64,000 nucleotides of DNA. Origin: Halomonas aestuarii (lineage in GTDB: Bacteria; Pseudomonadota; Gammaproteobacteria; Pseudomonadales; Halomonadaceae). Every line of letters starts with the position of its first letter. The stretch's first letter is position 1. Below, piece after piece: positions 19,215 to 28,975 of this stretch. The translations under genes and the position numbers were made by a program. The notes below the pieces were generated by a model. That model was given only the letters and a program-made list of their open reading frames with translations. It did not search any database and was not told the origin of the DNA. The stretch covers positions 372,001-436,000 of the forward strand of contig NZ_CP018139.1 of NCBI RefSeq assembly GCF_001886615.1, written 5' to 3'.

Positions 19215-20292
19215 AACCTGTCTCCATGCAACCGGCCACCAGGCGCTCGACGGCGTCGAGATGGGCACAGGCACGGGCCCGTGCCGCCATGGTGGCGAGA
19301 GTGTCGGGGTCCAGCAGCGTCGCCAGGCACTCGGCCAGCGTCGCTGCGCTCATTTCCTGCTGGGGGATCAGCCGGGCCGCCTGCTGCTCGACCAGCGCCC
19401 GGGCATTGGCCGTCTGGTGATCATCCACCGCATGGGGGAAGGGCACGAAGAGGGCCGGCTTCGCCGCGGCGGCCAGCTCCGCCACGGTCAGGGCGCCGGC
19501 CCGGCAGACCACCAGGTCGGCCCAGTCGTAGGCCGCCGCCATGTCGTCGATGAAGGCCGTCACCTCGGCCTCGACGGCCTGTTCACGATACCCGGCGCGG
19601 GTCGCCTGGTCCTTGTCGCGGCCGGCCTGGTGGCGCACCTCGGGGCGGTGCGCCTCGGGCAGGGAGGCCAGCGCCTCGGGCAGGCGTTCGTTGAGGGCCT
19701 GGGCCCCCAGGGACCCGCCCACCACCAGCAGGCGCAGTCGCCGGCCCGCCATCCCGGCCGCGCGCCTGGGCGCCTGGCCGAGGTCGGCGATCTCGGCGCG
19801 CACCGGGTTGCCGATCACCTCGGCCCGGCCGGGAAAGGCCTGGGGAAAGGCGGCGTAGACGCGCCGCGCCAGGTGCGAGAGGGCGCGATTGGTCAGCCCG
19901 GCGACGGCATTCTGCTCGTGGATCACCAGCGGTCGGCGCATCAGCCAGGCCGCCAGGCCGCCGGGCCCGCTGGCGAAGCCTCCCAGGCCGACGACCAGCT
20001 GCGGGTCGAGGTCGCGGATGACCCGGCCCGCCTGCCAGACCGCCCGCATCAGGTTGAAGGGCGCCAGCAGCCAGCCGGCCAGGCCGTTGCCACGCAGGCC
20101 GCTCACGGCGATGCGCGACAGGGGGATGCCGGCCTCGGGGACCAGGCGGTTCTCGATGCCCCGCGGGCTGCCGAGCCAGGCGACCTCGACCCCCGCCTCT
20201 GCCAGCCCGCGGGCCAGCGACAGGGCCGGGATGACGTGTCCCCCGGTGCCGCCGGCCATGATCAGTACGCGACGTCCTGGGTGTCGACTCAT
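19207..20292 (-). CDS. murG: Lipid II synthase: UDP-GlcNAc--MurNAc-pentapeptide-lipid I GlcNAc transferase
   Basis: A 361-residue GT-B glycosyltransferase at the inner face of the membrane that converts lipid I to lipid II. Seen: the N-terminal loop [16 protein letters not shown], the second Gly-rich stretch [32 protein letters not shown], the C-terminal Gly-rich [13 protein letters not shown], and the UDP-GlcNAc site [15 protein letters not shown] with [19 protein letters not shown] 20292 overlaps the ftsW stop (ATGA). Length and motifs match the family. Confidence 0.97.
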   Translation of the reverse strand: MSRHPGRRVLIMAGGTGGHVIPALSLARGLAEAGVEVAWLGSPRGIENRLVPEAGIPLSRIAVSGLRGNGLAGWLLAPFNLMRAVWQAGRVIRDLDPQLVVGLGGFASGPGGLAAWLMRRPLVIHEQNAVAGLTNRALSHLARRVYAAFPQAFPGRAEVIGNPVRAEIADLGQAPRRAAGMAGRRLRLLVVGGSLGAQALNERLPEALASLPEAHRPEVRHQAGRDKDQATRAGYREQAVEAEVTAFIDDMAAAYDWADLVVCRAGALTVAELAAAAKPALFVPFPHAVDDHQTANARALVEQQAARLIPQQEMSAATLAECLATLLDPDTLATMAARARACAHLDAVERLVAGCMETGFE

Positions 20293-21524
20293 GAGGCGTG
20301 TCCTTGTCTCTTGCCGGGCCCCGGTGGCGTGCCGGGGCCTGATGCCTTGCGTGGCGGGGCCGAGCGGGTGGCCGTGGGCCGGGCCCGCCGGCGTGCCTCG
20401 CGGGTCTCGATATCGGCACGCAGCAGCAGGGCGACCATCACGCAGCTCACCACCAGGCTCGACCCCCCGTAGCTGAGCAGCGGCAGGGTCAGCCCCTTGG
20501 TCGGCAGCATGCCGGTGCTCACGGCGATGTTGATGAAGGCCTGGGCCCCGATGACCAGTGCGAAGCCGTAACTCAGGTAGGCGGCAAAGGCCAGGCCTGC
20601 CAGCTCGGCCCGCCGCCCCACGGCCATGGCGCGCCAGATCAGCAGGGCGAAGAGCCCGACCACGGCGATGGCGCCGACCAGGCCGAGCTCCTCGGCCAGC
20701 ACCGCGAAGACGAAGTCGGTGTGGGCCTCGGGCAGATAGAACAGCTTCTGCACGCTGTTGCCGAGGCCCATGCCCAGCCAGTGGCCCCGGCCGAAGGCGA
20801 TCAGGGCCTGGGTCAGCTGGTAGCCGCTGGCGAACTGGTCGGCCCAGGGGTCGGCGAAACTCGTCAGGCGGGCCATCCGGTACGGCTCGGCCACGGCGGC
20901 CAGGGCCCCGAGGGCCCCCACCAGCAGCAGCAGCACCAGGAAACGCCCCCAGGGGGCGCCGGCCATCAGCAGCATGCCCATCACCGCCCCGGTCATCACC
21001 ACCACGGCACCATAGTCGGGCTCGAGGATCAGCAGCCCCGCGACCAGGGCCATCACCACCAGGGGGCGCAGGAAGGCGCCCCACTCCCGCCTCACCAGCG
21101 GCAGGAAGCGCTCCAGGTAGCCGGCCAGGTAGACGATCAGGCAGAGCTTGGCGACCTCCGAGGCCTGCAGGTTGAAGGGCACGCCCGGCAGGGAGAGCCA
21201 GCGCCGGCTGCCGTTGACCTCGCGCCCCACCAGCAGCACCAGCAGCAGCAGCACCAGGCCCACCAGCAGCAGCAGCGGGCCGTTGGCCTTCCACCAGGCC
21301 AGGGGAACGCGCAGGGCCAGCGCCCCGACCGCGAGGGCCACCAGAAGGAAGGTCCCGTGTCGCAGGCTGAAGTACCAGGCGTTGCCGGTGAGGCTCGAGG
21401 CCACCTCGCTGGAGGCCGAGGTCACCATCACCCAGCCGGTCAGCAGCAGGGCAAGCGAGGCCAGCACCAGCCAGCCGTCGAAGGGGTGGTCGGCGGTGCT
21501 CAACCTCCGTCGCAGACCGCTCAT
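20289..21524 (-). CDS. ftsW: Septal peptidoglycan polymerase FtsW
   Basis: A 411-residue SEDS-family glycosyltransferase that polymerises lipid II at the septum together with FtsI. About ten transmembrane helices are visible from residue 20 on. Family motifs include REVNGSRRWLSLPGVPFNLQ, KLCLIVYLAGYLERF, ILEPDYGAVVVM with the catalytic-region Asp, SGYQLTQALIAFGRGHWLGMGLGNS (split around residue 255), YLPEAHTDFVFAVLAEELG and the C-terminal LTLPLLSYGGSS. A basic, Pro-rich cytoplasmic tail follows. The start at 21524 overlaps the murD stop (ATGA). Confidence 0.97.
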   Translation of the reverse strand: MSGLRRRLSTADHPFDGWLVLASLALLLTGWVMVTSASSEVASSLTGNAWYFSLRHGTFLLVALAVGALALRVPLAWWKANGPLLLLVGLVLLLLVLLVGREVNGSRRWLSLPGVPFNLQASEVAKLCLIVYLAGYLERFLPLVRREWGAFLRPLVVMALVAGLLILEPDYGAVVVMTGAVMGMLLMAGAPWGRFLVLLLLVGALGALAAVAEPYRMARLTSFADPWADQFASGYQLTQALIAFGRGHWLGMGLGNSVQKLFYLPEAHTDFVFAVLAEELGLVGAIAVVGLFALLIWRAMAVGRRAELAGLAFAAYLSYGFALVIGAQAFINIAVSTGMLPTKGLTLPLLSYGGSSLVVSCVMVALLLRADIETREARRRARPTATRSAPPRKASGPGTPPGPGKRQGHAS

Positions 21525-22897
21525 GCGCTCTCCTCCGCCAGTCGCAGGACCGCCTCGCGAAAGCATTCGCCGCGTTCCTGGTAGTCTTTGAACTGGTCGA
21601 GGCTCGCACAGGCCGGCGAGAGCAGCACGCAGTCGCCCGGTTCGGCGATCCTGGCCGCCCTCGCGAGGGCCCGGGACAGGTCCTCCACCCGGGTCACCGG
21701 CAGCCGGCCGTCCAGGGCCTGGGCGAGGCGGTCGGCGTCGCGGCCGAAGAGGATCGCCTCGCGGCCGTGGCGGGCCAGCGGCGAGGCCAACGGGGTGAAG
21801 TCCGCCCCCTTGCCCATCCCGCCGGCCAGCAGGATCAGCCGCCCCGTCAGGGTCGGCCCGAGGCCCGCGATGGCGGCCAGGGTCGCGCCGACATTGGTGC
21901 CCTTGGAGTCGTTGATCCAGCGCACGCCATCGACCTCGGCCACCAGCTCGCCGCGATGGGGCAGCCCGGGAAAGCGCCGCAGCACCTCGATCATCGCCGG
22001 CATCGGCAGCCCGAGGCGGCGCCCCATCGCCATGGCGGCCAGCGCATTGGCCTGGTTGTGGCGTCCGGGCAGGCGCATCTCGGCGGCGGGCATCAGCGGC
22101 ACCTCCCCGTGCATCAGCCAGTCGGCCCCCCGGTGGCGGCCGATCCCCCATTCCCCGTCCTGCGGGGCGCGGGTGGTGAAGCGGTCCTCGGCAGGCAGCG
22201 GCGTCGCCGGCCAGGTCATGGGGTCCTCGGCGTTGACCACGCCATGCCGGGCGCCGCGGAAGATGCCCAGCTTGGCGGCACGGTAGCCGGCCATGTCGCC
22301 GTGGCGGTCCAGGTGGTCCTCGGAGAGGTTGAGGAAGGCCGCCGTCTCGGCGCCCAGCCTCGGCGTGGTCTCGAGCTGGAAGCTGGAGAGCTCCAGCACG
22401 TAGCACTCGGCCTCGGGCGCATCAACCAGCAGGTCGAGGGCGGGCGTGCCAAGGTTGCCGCCCACGGCGACCCGGCGCCCGGCCTCGCGGGCCATCTCCC
22501 CCACCAGGGTGGTGACCGTGGACTTGGCGTTCGACCCGGTGATGGCGGCGATGGGCGCCCGGGCCGCGCGCACGAAGAGCGCGATCTCGCCCACCAGCAG
22601 CGGCTCACCGGTGGCCTCGCGGGTGCGTCCGGCAAGCTCGGCGAGGCCCGGGGCGTGCGGGTCGATGCCCGGGCTGACCACGACCTCCTCCACCTCGCAG
22701 AGATCGAGGTCGGTGAGCGACCCGCAGTGGATGCGGATACCCGGATGGGCGGCCCGGAAGTCATCGAGCCCGGGCGGCGCGGCCCGGGTGTCGGCGACCA
22801 TAAAGGGGACGCCAAGCCGGCTCAGGTGGCGACAGATGGCCCGCCCGGATACTCCGAGCCCGACCACCAGCGTCGTTCCCTTCGGCACCTTGAGCAT
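21521..22897 (-). CDS. murD: UDP-N-acetylmuramoylalanine--D-glutamate ligase
   Basis: A 458-residue Mur ligase adding D-glutamate to UDP-MurNAc-L-Ala. Seen: TTLVVGLGVSGRAICRHLSR, VSPGIDPHAPGL, the ATP loop ITGSNAKSTVTTLVGEMA (Mur ligases usually have GTNGKST; here Ser-Asn-Ala-Lys-Ser, with Lys and Ser/Thr kept), ELSSFQLETTP, LNLSEDHLDRHGDM, LPGRHNQANALAAMA, WINDSKGTNVGATLAAIAG and ILLAGGMGKGADF. The AAGGAG seven bases before ATG 22897 fixes the start even though the frame continues upstream. It follows mraY after 41 bases. Confidence 0.97.
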   Translation of the reverse strand: MLKVPKGTTLVVGLGVSGRAICRHLSRLGVPFMVADTRAAPPGLDDFRAAHPGIRIHCGSLTDLDLCEVEEVVVSPGIDPHAPGLAELAGRTREATGEPLLVGEIALFVRAARAPIAAITGSNAKSTVTTLVGEMAREAGRRVAVGGNLGTPALDLLVDAPEAECYVLELSSFQLETTPRLGAETAAFLNLSEDHLDRHGDMAGYRAAKLGIFRGARHGVVNAEDPMTWPATPLPAEDRFTTRAPQDGEWGIGRHRGADWLMHGEVPLMPAAEMRLPGRHNQANALAAMAMGRRLGLPMPAMIEVLRRFPGLPHRGELVAEVDGVRWINDSKGTNVGATLAAIAGLGPTLTGRLILLAGGMGKGADFTPLASPLARHGREAILFGRDADRLAQALDGRLPVTRVEDLSRALARAARIAEPGDCVLLSPACASLDQFKDYQERGECFREAVLRLAEESA

Positions 22898-22938
22898 GTT
22901 GGGCTCCTTGCGGATGGCGTGGCGGCCCCAAGGGGCGA

Positions 22939-24021
22939 TCAGCGGACCTTCAGGGTGGCCAGGCCGATCAGGACCAGGACCACGGTGATGATCCAGAAGC
23001 GCACGATGACCCGTGGCTCCGGCCAGCCCTTGAGCTCGTAATGGTGGTGCAGCGGCGCCATGCGGAAGATGCGGCGCCCGGTGAGCTTGTAGGAGCCCAC
23101 CTGCAGGATCACCGAGACGGTCTCCATGACGAAGATCCCGCCCATGATGAACAGCACCACCTCCTGGCGCACGATCACCGCCACCACGCCGAGGGCCGCG
23201 CCCAGTGCGAGCGCCCCCACGTCCCCCATGAAGACCTGGGCCGGGTAGGTGTTGAACCACAGGAAGCCGAGCCCGGCCCCGGCGATGGTGGCGCAGAAGA
23301 CCGCCAGCTCGCCGGCACCGGGGATGAAGGGAATCTGCAGGTAGTCAGAGAAGACCGTGTTGCCGCTGGCGTAGGCGAACACGGCCAGGCCCATGGCCAC
23401 CAGCACCGTGGGCATGATCGCCAGGCCGTCCAGGCCGTCGGTGAGGTTGACCGCGTTGGAGCTGCCGACGATGACCAGGTAGGTCAGCACGATGTAGAAG
23501 ACGCCCAGCGGCAGCACGAACTCCTTGAAGACCGGCACGATCAGGCTGGTCTCCACCGGCGAGGCCGCCGTGACATAGAGCAGCACCGCGGCCGACAGGC
23601 CGATCAGCGACTGCCAGAAGTACTTCCAGCGGGCCGGCAAGCCCCGCGGGTTCTTCTCCACCACCTTGCGGAAGTCATCCACCCAGCCGATGGCGCCGAA
23701 GCCCAGCGTCACCGCCAGCACCAGCCACACGTAGTGGTTGGTGAGGTCGCCCCACAGCAGGGTGCTCACCGCGATGGCCATCAGGATCATCGCGCCGCCC
23801 ATGGTCGGCGTGCCGGCCTTGGAGAGGTGGGACTGGGGGCCGTCGTCGCGCACCGCCTGGCCGATCTGGCGTTCCACCAGGCGACGGATCATCACCGGCC
23901 CCAGCCACAGACAGAGCACCAGGGCGGTCAGGGTCCCCAGGATCATGCGCAGGGTCAGATAGTCGAAAACGTTGAAGGCACTCTGGAATTGCGCCAGAAA
24001 GTCAGCCAGAAAGAGCAGCAT
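22939..24021 (-). CDS. mraY: Phospho-N-acetylmuramoyl-pentapeptide-transferase
   Basis: A 360-residue, ten-helix membrane enzyme that moves phospho-MurNAc-pentapeptide to undecaprenyl phosphate, making lipid I. Seen: the N-terminal [33 protein letters not shown], the Mg-binding [23 protein letters not shown] with its Asp pair, [20 protein letters not shown] and the HHH motif in [14 protein letters not shown]. Length equals that of E. coli MraY (360). It lies nine bases after the murF stop. Confidence 0.98.
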   Translation of the reverse strand: MLLFLADFLAQFQSAFNVFDYLTLRMILGTLTALVLCLWLGPVMIRRLVERQIGQAVRDDGPQSHLSKAGTPTMGGAMILMAIAVSTLLWGDLTNHYVWLVLAVTLGFGAIGWVDDFRKVVEKNPRGLPARWKYFWQSLIGLSAAVLLYVTAASPVETSLIVPVFKEFVLPLGVFYIVLTYLVIVGSSNAVNLTDGLDGLAIMPTVLVAMGLAVFAYASGNTVFSDYLQIPFIPGAGELAVFCATIAGAGLGFLWFNTYPAQVFMGDVGALALGAALGVVAVIVRQEVVLFIMGGIFVMETVSVILQVGSYKLTGRRIFRMAPLHHHYELKGWPEPRVIVRFWIITVVLVLIGLATLKVR

Positions 24022-24030
24022 GTATCGCGT

Positions 24031-25398
24031 TCACCTTGAAGCATCCGCGCGCAGGGCGGCAACGACGTGTTCCATGCCGGCACTGCGCGAACCCTTGACC
24101 AGCACGCTGGCCCCGGGCGGTAGATGGTGGAGGACGTGGCGCATCAGCGCCTCCCGGTCGTCGAAATGGGACCCGCCTTCGCCGAAGGCCTGGCTGGCCG
24201 GCCGTGCCGGCTCGCCGAGGGTACCCAGAAAATCGACCCCCTGTTCCCGCGCGTAGTGCCCGAGCTCGGCATGCAGCCGGTCGGACTCGCCTCCCAGTTC
24301 TCCCATGGCGCCGAGCAGGCACCAGTGCGGTGCCGGCAGCGTCACGAGGACATCGAGCGCCGCCTTCACCGCGCCGGGGTTGGCATTATAGGTATCGTCC
24401 AGCAGGTACGTGCCGTTGAGGCCTTCCACGACGCTCATCCGGCCCGTCATCGGCGCCACCGCCTCGAGTCCGGCCAGCACCTCGGCCTCCTCGAGTCCCA
24501 TGGCCAGCGCCGCCGCGGCGGCGGCCAGGGCATTGGCCACGTTGTGACGCCCCAGCAGGGCCAACCGCACCCGGCCGATCTCGCGGCCGTCCCGAACAAG
24601 CGTGAAAGCATAGCGCCCAAGGGCGTCGCAGGCCAGCGCCTCGGCCCGAAGGCGGGCCCTCGGGTCCAGCCCGAAGTCGAGCACCTCCCGCGGCGCGGCG
24701 AGGCCCGCCCAGGCCGCGAAGAAGGCATCGTCGCGATTGAGCACGGCCACGCCGTCGTCGGGCAGGCCGGCCAGGATCTCGGCCTTGGCCTGGGCGATGC
24801 GGCCCATGCCGCCGAACTCGCCCACGTGGGCGCCGGTGACGTTGGTGATCACCGCCACCCGAGGGCCGGCCAGGGCCGTGGTCCAGGCGATCTCGCCGAG
24901 GTGGTTGGCCCCCAGCTCCACCACCGCCTGGCGGTGGCCCGGCTCGAGGGCCAGCAGGGTCAGGGGCGCGCCGATATCGTTGTTGAGGTTGCCCTCGGTG
25001 GCGAGCGTCGCCCCGCTGCGGCCCAGCAGGGTCGCCAGCATCTGCTTGACCGTAGTCTTGCCGCTGTTGCCGGTGACGGCGACCAGGGCCCCGCCCCAGG
25101 CCCGGCGCCGCGCCCGCGCCAGCAGCCCCAGGGCGAGACGGGTGTCGGGCACCACCAGCTGGGGCAGCGGGTCGTCCACCGGCCGCTCGACGAGCGCCGC
25201 CACGGCCCCGGCCTCGCGGGCCTGAGCCACGAACTCGTGGGCATCGAAGCGCTCGCCGCGCAGCGCCACGAACAGCGCCCCGGGCGCGAGCTTCCGGGTA
25301 TCGGTGACGATGGCGCCGACGGCCGGATCCTCGTCGGGCCGCGTCAGCCCGAGGGCGTCGGCCACCTCGTGCAGCGTCTGCAGGCCCACGCCGCTCAT
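24031..25398 (-). CDS. murF: UDP-N-acetylmuramoyl-tripeptide--D-alanyl-D-alanine ligase
   Basis: A 455-residue Mur ligase that adds the D-Ala-D-Ala made by Ddl, completing the pentapeptide. Seen: VTDTRKLAPGALFVALRGERFDAH (UDP-sugar binding; split about residues 31-54), the ATP loop VTGNSGKTTVKQML, NNDIGAPLTLL, VELGANHLGEIAWTT, NVTGAHVGEFGG, LGRHNVANALAAAA, LDDTYNANPGAVKAAL and LGAMGELGGES. Its start overlaps the murE stop (ATGA). Confidence 0.97.
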   Translation of the reverse strand: MSGVGLQTLHEVADALGLTRPDEDPAVGAIVTDTRKLAPGALFVALRGERFDAHEFVAQAREAGAVAALVERPVDDPLPQLVVPDTRLALGLLARARRRAWGGALVAVTGNSGKTTVKQMLATLLGRSGATLATEGNLNNDIGAPLTLLALEPGHRQAVVELGANHLGEIAWTTALAGPRVAVITNVTGAHVGEFGGMGRIAQAKAEILAGLPDDGVAVLNRDDAFFAAWAGLAAPREVLDFGLDPRARLRAEALACDALGRYAFTLVRDGREIGRVRLALLGRHNVANALAAAAAALAMGLEEAEVLAGLEAVAPMTGRMSVVEGLNGTYLLDDTYNANPGAVKAALDVLVTLPAPHWCLLGAMGELGGESDRLHAELGHYAREQGVDFLGTLGEPARPASQAFGEGGSHFDDREALMRHVLHHLPPGASVLVKGSRSAGMEHVVAALRADASR

Positions 25399-26903
25399 CG
25401 TCCGCCCTCCGCGGCACGGCGCGCCAGGCCACGCTCGGCCTCGGCGAGGTCCGAGAAGGCATGGCGCACCCCTGCCACCTCCTGATAGTCCTCATGGCCC
25501 TTGCCGGCGATCAGCACCACGTCGTCCGGGGCGGCCTCGGCCAGCACCCGGGCGATGGCTTCGCCGCGACCGGCCACCTCGATGACCTCGCGGTTCGGCG
25601 CGTCGTCCAGGCCCTCCAGGACCTGGGCGCGGATCGTCTCGGGGGCCTCGCCGCGTGGATTGTCGTCGGTGACCACCAGCACGTCGGCATGGCGCGCCGC
25701 GGCCTCGGCCATCAGGGGGCGCTTGCCGCTGTCGCGGTCGCCGCCGCAGCCGAACAGGCACCACAGCCGGCCGTCGCCCGGAAGGTGTGCACGCAGCGCC
25801 GCCAGGGCGTTATCCAGGGCGTCCGGGGTATGGGCGTAGTCGATGACCACCGTGGGCGCGCCGGGACGCGACAGGCGCTCCATGCGCCCGGGTACCGGGG
25901 CGAGGTCGGCGGCCGCCTCGAAGAGCGCCTCCAGGGAATGCCCCAGGCCATGGAGGGTGGCGATGGCCAGCAGCACGTTGTCCAGGGTGAAGCGACCCAT
26001 CAGCGCGAGCTCAAGCTCGCGCTCGCCGTCCGGCGTGGCGATCAGCGCCCGCTGGCCGCCGGCATGGGCGAGCCACTCGACGACGCGCAGGGTCACCGCC
26101 TCGTCCTCGCCCACCGCCAGGACGCGCACGCCACGGTGCACCCCGGCGAGCATCAGTCGCGCCAGCGGATCGTCGCCGTTGACCACGGCGAGCTCGAGCT
26201 CATGGCGACGGAACAGCCGCGCCTTGGCGGCGGCATAGGCCGCCATGCTGCCGTGGTAGTCCAGGTGGTCGCGACTCAGGTTGGTGAACACCGCGGCCTG
26301 CAGGCTGCAGCCGTCGAGGCGCCCCTGCTCCAGGGCGTGTGAGGAGACCTCCATGGCCACGCGCCGCACCCCCTCGGCGGCCAGCTCGCCGATCGCCGCC
26401 TGCAGGGCCAGGGGACCCGGCGTGGTCAGGTGGCCGGCCGTCAGGGCGCCGGGGCGCCCATGGCCCAGGGTGCCGACCAGGCCGGCATCCACCCCGAGGG
26501 CAAGGCTCAGTTCGGCCAGGTAGTGCGTCACGGAGCTCTTGCCGTTGGTGCCGGTGACGCCGATCAGCTCCAGCTCCCGGGGCACCTCGAACAGGACCCG
26601 GCCCAGCTCGCCCTGGGCCTCGCGCAGCCCCGACAGCCAAAGCACCCGGTCGCTGTCCGGCCCGGGCGTACCGTCATCATGGGCCAGCACCAGCGACGCC
26701 CCGGCCGCCAGCGCCTGGTCGATGTACGCTCGCCCGTCGGCCGCGACCCCGGGCACCGCCACGAAGACGTCCCCCTCTCCGACCCGACGGCTGTCGAGCA
26801 CGAGGCGCACGGTGTCGGGCAGGGAGAGGTCCTCCAGGGCAAGGCGGCACTCGGGCCAGAGCCCGACCAGGCCCGCCTCGAGTCGCTCGGCACTCAGCTG
26901 CAT
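25395..26903 (-). CDS. murE: UDP-N-acetylmuramoylalanyl-D-glutamate--2,6-diaminopimelate ligase
   Basis: A 502-residue Mur ligase adding meso-diaminopimelate. Seen: VLDSRRVGEGDVFVAVPG, the ATP loop VTGTNGKSSVTHYLAE, HLTTPGPLALQ, MEVSSHALEQGRLDG, TNLSRDHLDYHGSM, VIDYAHTPDALDNALAAL and the diaminopimelate-recognition sequence TDDNPRGEAPETI (DNPR), which argues against a lysine-adding enzyme. ATG 26903 is preceded by AGGAGAGAG. It begins 25 bases after the ftsI stop. Confidence 0.97.
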   Translation of the reverse strand: MQLSAERLEAGLVGLWPECRLALEDLSLPDTVRLVLDSRRVGEGDVFVAVPGVAADGRAYIDQALAAGASLVLAHDDGTPGPDSDRVLWLSGLREAQGELGRVLFEVPRELELIGVTGTNGKSSVTHYLAELSLALGVDAGLVGTLGHGRPGALTAGHLTTPGPLALQAAIGELAAEGVRRVAMEVSSHALEQGRLDGCSLQAAVFTNLSRDHLDYHGSMAAYAAAKARLFRRHELELAVVNGDDPLARLMLAGVHRGVRVLAVGEDEAVTLRVVEWLAHAGGQRALIATPDGERELELALMGRFTLDNVLLAIATLHGLGHSLEALFEAAADLAPVPGRMERLSRPGAPTVVIDYAHTPDALDNALAALRAHLPGDGRLWCLFGCGGDRDSGKRPLMAEAAARHADVLVVTDDNPRGEAPETIRAQVLEGLDDAPNREVIEVAGRGEAIARVLAEAAPDDVVLIAGKGHEDYQEVAGVRHAFSDLAEAERGLARRAAEGGR

Positions 26904-26928
26904 CTCGTTCTCTCTCCTGAACTGGCGA

Positions 26929-28644
26929 TCATGATTCCGGGTCCCGGGCATCCGGCGGCACGTCGAGCAGGCGCAAGGCATTGCCAGCCACCCGGGAGAA
27001 GACCGGCGCCGCCACTGCCCCGCCGTAATAACTGTCGCCCCGCGGATGGTCGATCATGACCACGGTGACGATCCGGGGATTCGAGACGGGGGCGATACCG
27101 ACGAAGAGGCCACGGTAGGCCTTCTCCTGGTAGCCGCCGGCATCGGTCTTGCGCACGGTGCCCGTCTTGCCGGCCACCCGATAGCCAGGCACAAGGGCCC
27201 GACGGGCGCCGGTGCCGGGTTCGACGACCTGGTCCATCATCCCGAGTATCCGCCGGGCCACGTCCGGGTCGATGACCTGTTCGCCGGCCGGCGACTGACC
27301 GAGCTTGAGCAGCGAGGGCGGCAGGCGGCGCCCCTCGTTGGCGATGGCGGTATAGGCACTGGCCAGCTGCAGCGCCGAGACGGACAGGCCATACCCATAG
27401 GAGAGGGCCGCCCACTGGCTGCTCGACCAGCGCACCGGCGCCGGAATGCTGCCGGTGGACTCGCCGGGGAAGCCGGTGCCCGGGCTCTGCCCCAGCCCCA
27501 GGGCGCGATACTTGGCCGGGACCACGGGGTCGTCCAGGCGCAGGGCCAGCTTGGACATGCCGATGTTCGAGGACTTCTCGAGGATGCCGGCCAGGGTCAG
27601 CTTGCCGTAGTTGCGAATATCCTTGATGGTGAAGCGGTCGATGACCATCCAGCCCGGCGAGGTGTCGACCACCGTATCCAGGGGCAGGTCACCCGTCTCG
27701 AGCATGGCCGCCATCGCCAGCGGCTTCATGACCGACCCCGGCTCGTAGACATCGACGATGGCCCGGTTGCGCAGGCCCTGGGGGTCGAGCCCGGCCCGGT
27801 TGTTGGGGTTGTAGGAGGGCTGGTTGGCCATGGCCAGCACCTCCCCGCTGCGGGCGTCCAGCATCACCACGATGCCGCCGTCGGCATCATTCTCGGTGAC
27901 CGCCGCCTTGAGCTCGCGGTAGGCCATGTACTGCAGGCGCTGGTCCAGGGCCAGGGTGAGGTCGCCGCCGGGCTGCGCCTCCTGCAGCATGGCCAGGTCG
28001 CGCACCAGGCGCCCGCGGCGGTCCTTGAGGACCCGACGCTTGCCGGGGACTCCCGCGAGGTAGGGCTGGTAGGCCAGCTCCAGGCCCTCCTGCCCCTGGT
28101 CGTCGATGTTAGTCACCCCCAGCAGCTGGGCGGTCACCTCGCCGGCCGGATAGTAGCGCTTGTACTCCTCGCGGGCGTGGACGCCGGGAATGCGCAGGTC
28201 GAGCACCTGCTGCGCCGCCTCGGGGGTCATGCGGCGCTGCAGGTACATGAACTCCCGCTCCGCGTAGCGCGCGATGCGCTCGTTGAGGGCATCGAGCTCC
28301 TGCCCGAGGGCGTTCGCCAGCATGAGGCGCTGGATGTCGTCCTCCGGCAGGTCCTGGGGGTTGGCCCAGAGGGTCACCACCGGCGTGGAGATGGCCAGCG
28401 GCTCGCCGTGCCGGTCGGTGATCATGCCACGGTGGGCGGGGATGGTATCGGTGCGCAGGGTCCGGGCATCGCCCTGCCCCTGCAGGAAGGATCGGTCGAA
28501 GACGTGCAGGTCGACGATGCGCCCCGCCAGCAGGGCAAGCCCCAGCGCAACCAGGGTCATCATCACCCGATAGCGAGCCTTGCCCATGGGCGCCATGGGG
28601 GGAGGACGACGCGGCGTCACGCCGCTGCGGGATGCGTCGCTCAT
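26929..28644 (-). CDS. ftsI: Septal transpeptidase FtsI (PBP3)
   Basis: A 571-residue class B penicillin-binding protein that cross-links septal peptidoglycan. Seen: a short cytoplasmic tail rich in Arg and Pro, one membrane helix (about 26-45), the pedestal domain with RGMITDRHGEPLAIS and RYYPAGEVTAQLLGVTNIDD, and the transpeptidase domain with active-site Ser304 in EPGSVMKP, SSN at 358-360 and KTGT at 493-496. ATG 28644 overlaps the ftsL stop (ATGA). It is the main beta-lactam target at the septum and partner of FtsW. Confidence 0.97.
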   Translation of the reverse strand: MSDASRSGVTPRRPPPMAPMGKARYRVMMTLVALGLALLAGRIVDLHVFDRSFLQGQGDARTLRTDTIPAHRGMITDRHGEPLAISTPVVTLWANPQDLPEDDIQRLMLANALGQELDALNERIARYAEREFMYLQRRMTPEAAQQVLDLRIPGVHAREEYKRYYPAGEVTAQLLGVTNIDDQGQEGLELAYQPYLAGVPGKRRVLKDRRGRLVRDLAMLQEAQPGGDLTLALDQRLQYMAYRELKAAVTENDADGGIVVMLDARSGEVLAMANQPSYNPNNRAGLDPQGLRNRAIVDVYEPGSVMKPLAMAAMLETGDLPLDTVVDTSPGWMVIDRFTIKDIRNYGKLTLAGILEKSSNIGMSKLALRLDDPVVPAKYRALGLGQSPGTGFPGESTGSIPAPVRWSSSQWAALSYGYGLSVSALQLASAYTAIANEGRRLPPSLLKLGQSPAGEQVIDPDVARRILGMMDQVVEPGTGARRALVPGYRVAGKTGTVRKTDAGGYQEKAYRGLFVGIAPVSNPRIVTVVMIDHPRGDSYYGGAVAAPVFSRVAGNALRLLDVPPDARDPES

Positions 28645-28967
28645 GGCCGGATGACCTCGACCTCGTCGATGTCGGGCAGGCGCATCTCCAGGCGCTCCTG
28701 GGCCAGGCGTTCGACCCGTGCCGGCGACGACCAGGCGCTCTCCTCGAGCAGCAGCTGACCCCATTCGGTCTGCAGCTGCTGATGTTCGCGCTCGAGGTGC
28801 TGAAGGCGCGCGTACTGGTCACGGGTCAGGTGACTGGTGGTGATCACCCCCAGGGCCGAGGCCAGGCAGGCCGCCAGCAGGAGGGCGACCAGCAGCAGCA
28901 TCGGTGACGCCCCCAGGCGCAGGGGCCAGCCGAAGGAGGAGGTTACCGGGGATCGTCCCTGTGCCAT
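28641..28967 (-). CDS. ftsL: Cell division protein FtsL
   Basis: A 108-residue bitopic protein of the FtsQLB complex. Seen: a cytoplasmic N-terminus (1-21), one transmembrane helix (MLLLVALLLAACLASALGVI, 23-42), a coiled-coil-like periplasmic segment (RDQYARLQHLEREHQQLQTE) and the conserved RVERLAQERLEMRLPDIDEV near the end. It lies eight bases after rsmH and overlaps ftsI by four. Sequence conservation in FtsL is low; position settles the call. Confidence 0.93.
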   Translation of the reverse strand: MAQGRSPVTSSFGWPLRLGASPMLLLVALLLAACLASALGVITTSHLTRDQYARLQHLEREHQQLQTEWGQLLLEESAWSSPARVERLAQERLEMRLPDIDEVEVIRP

Positions 28968-28975
28968 GGTGGACC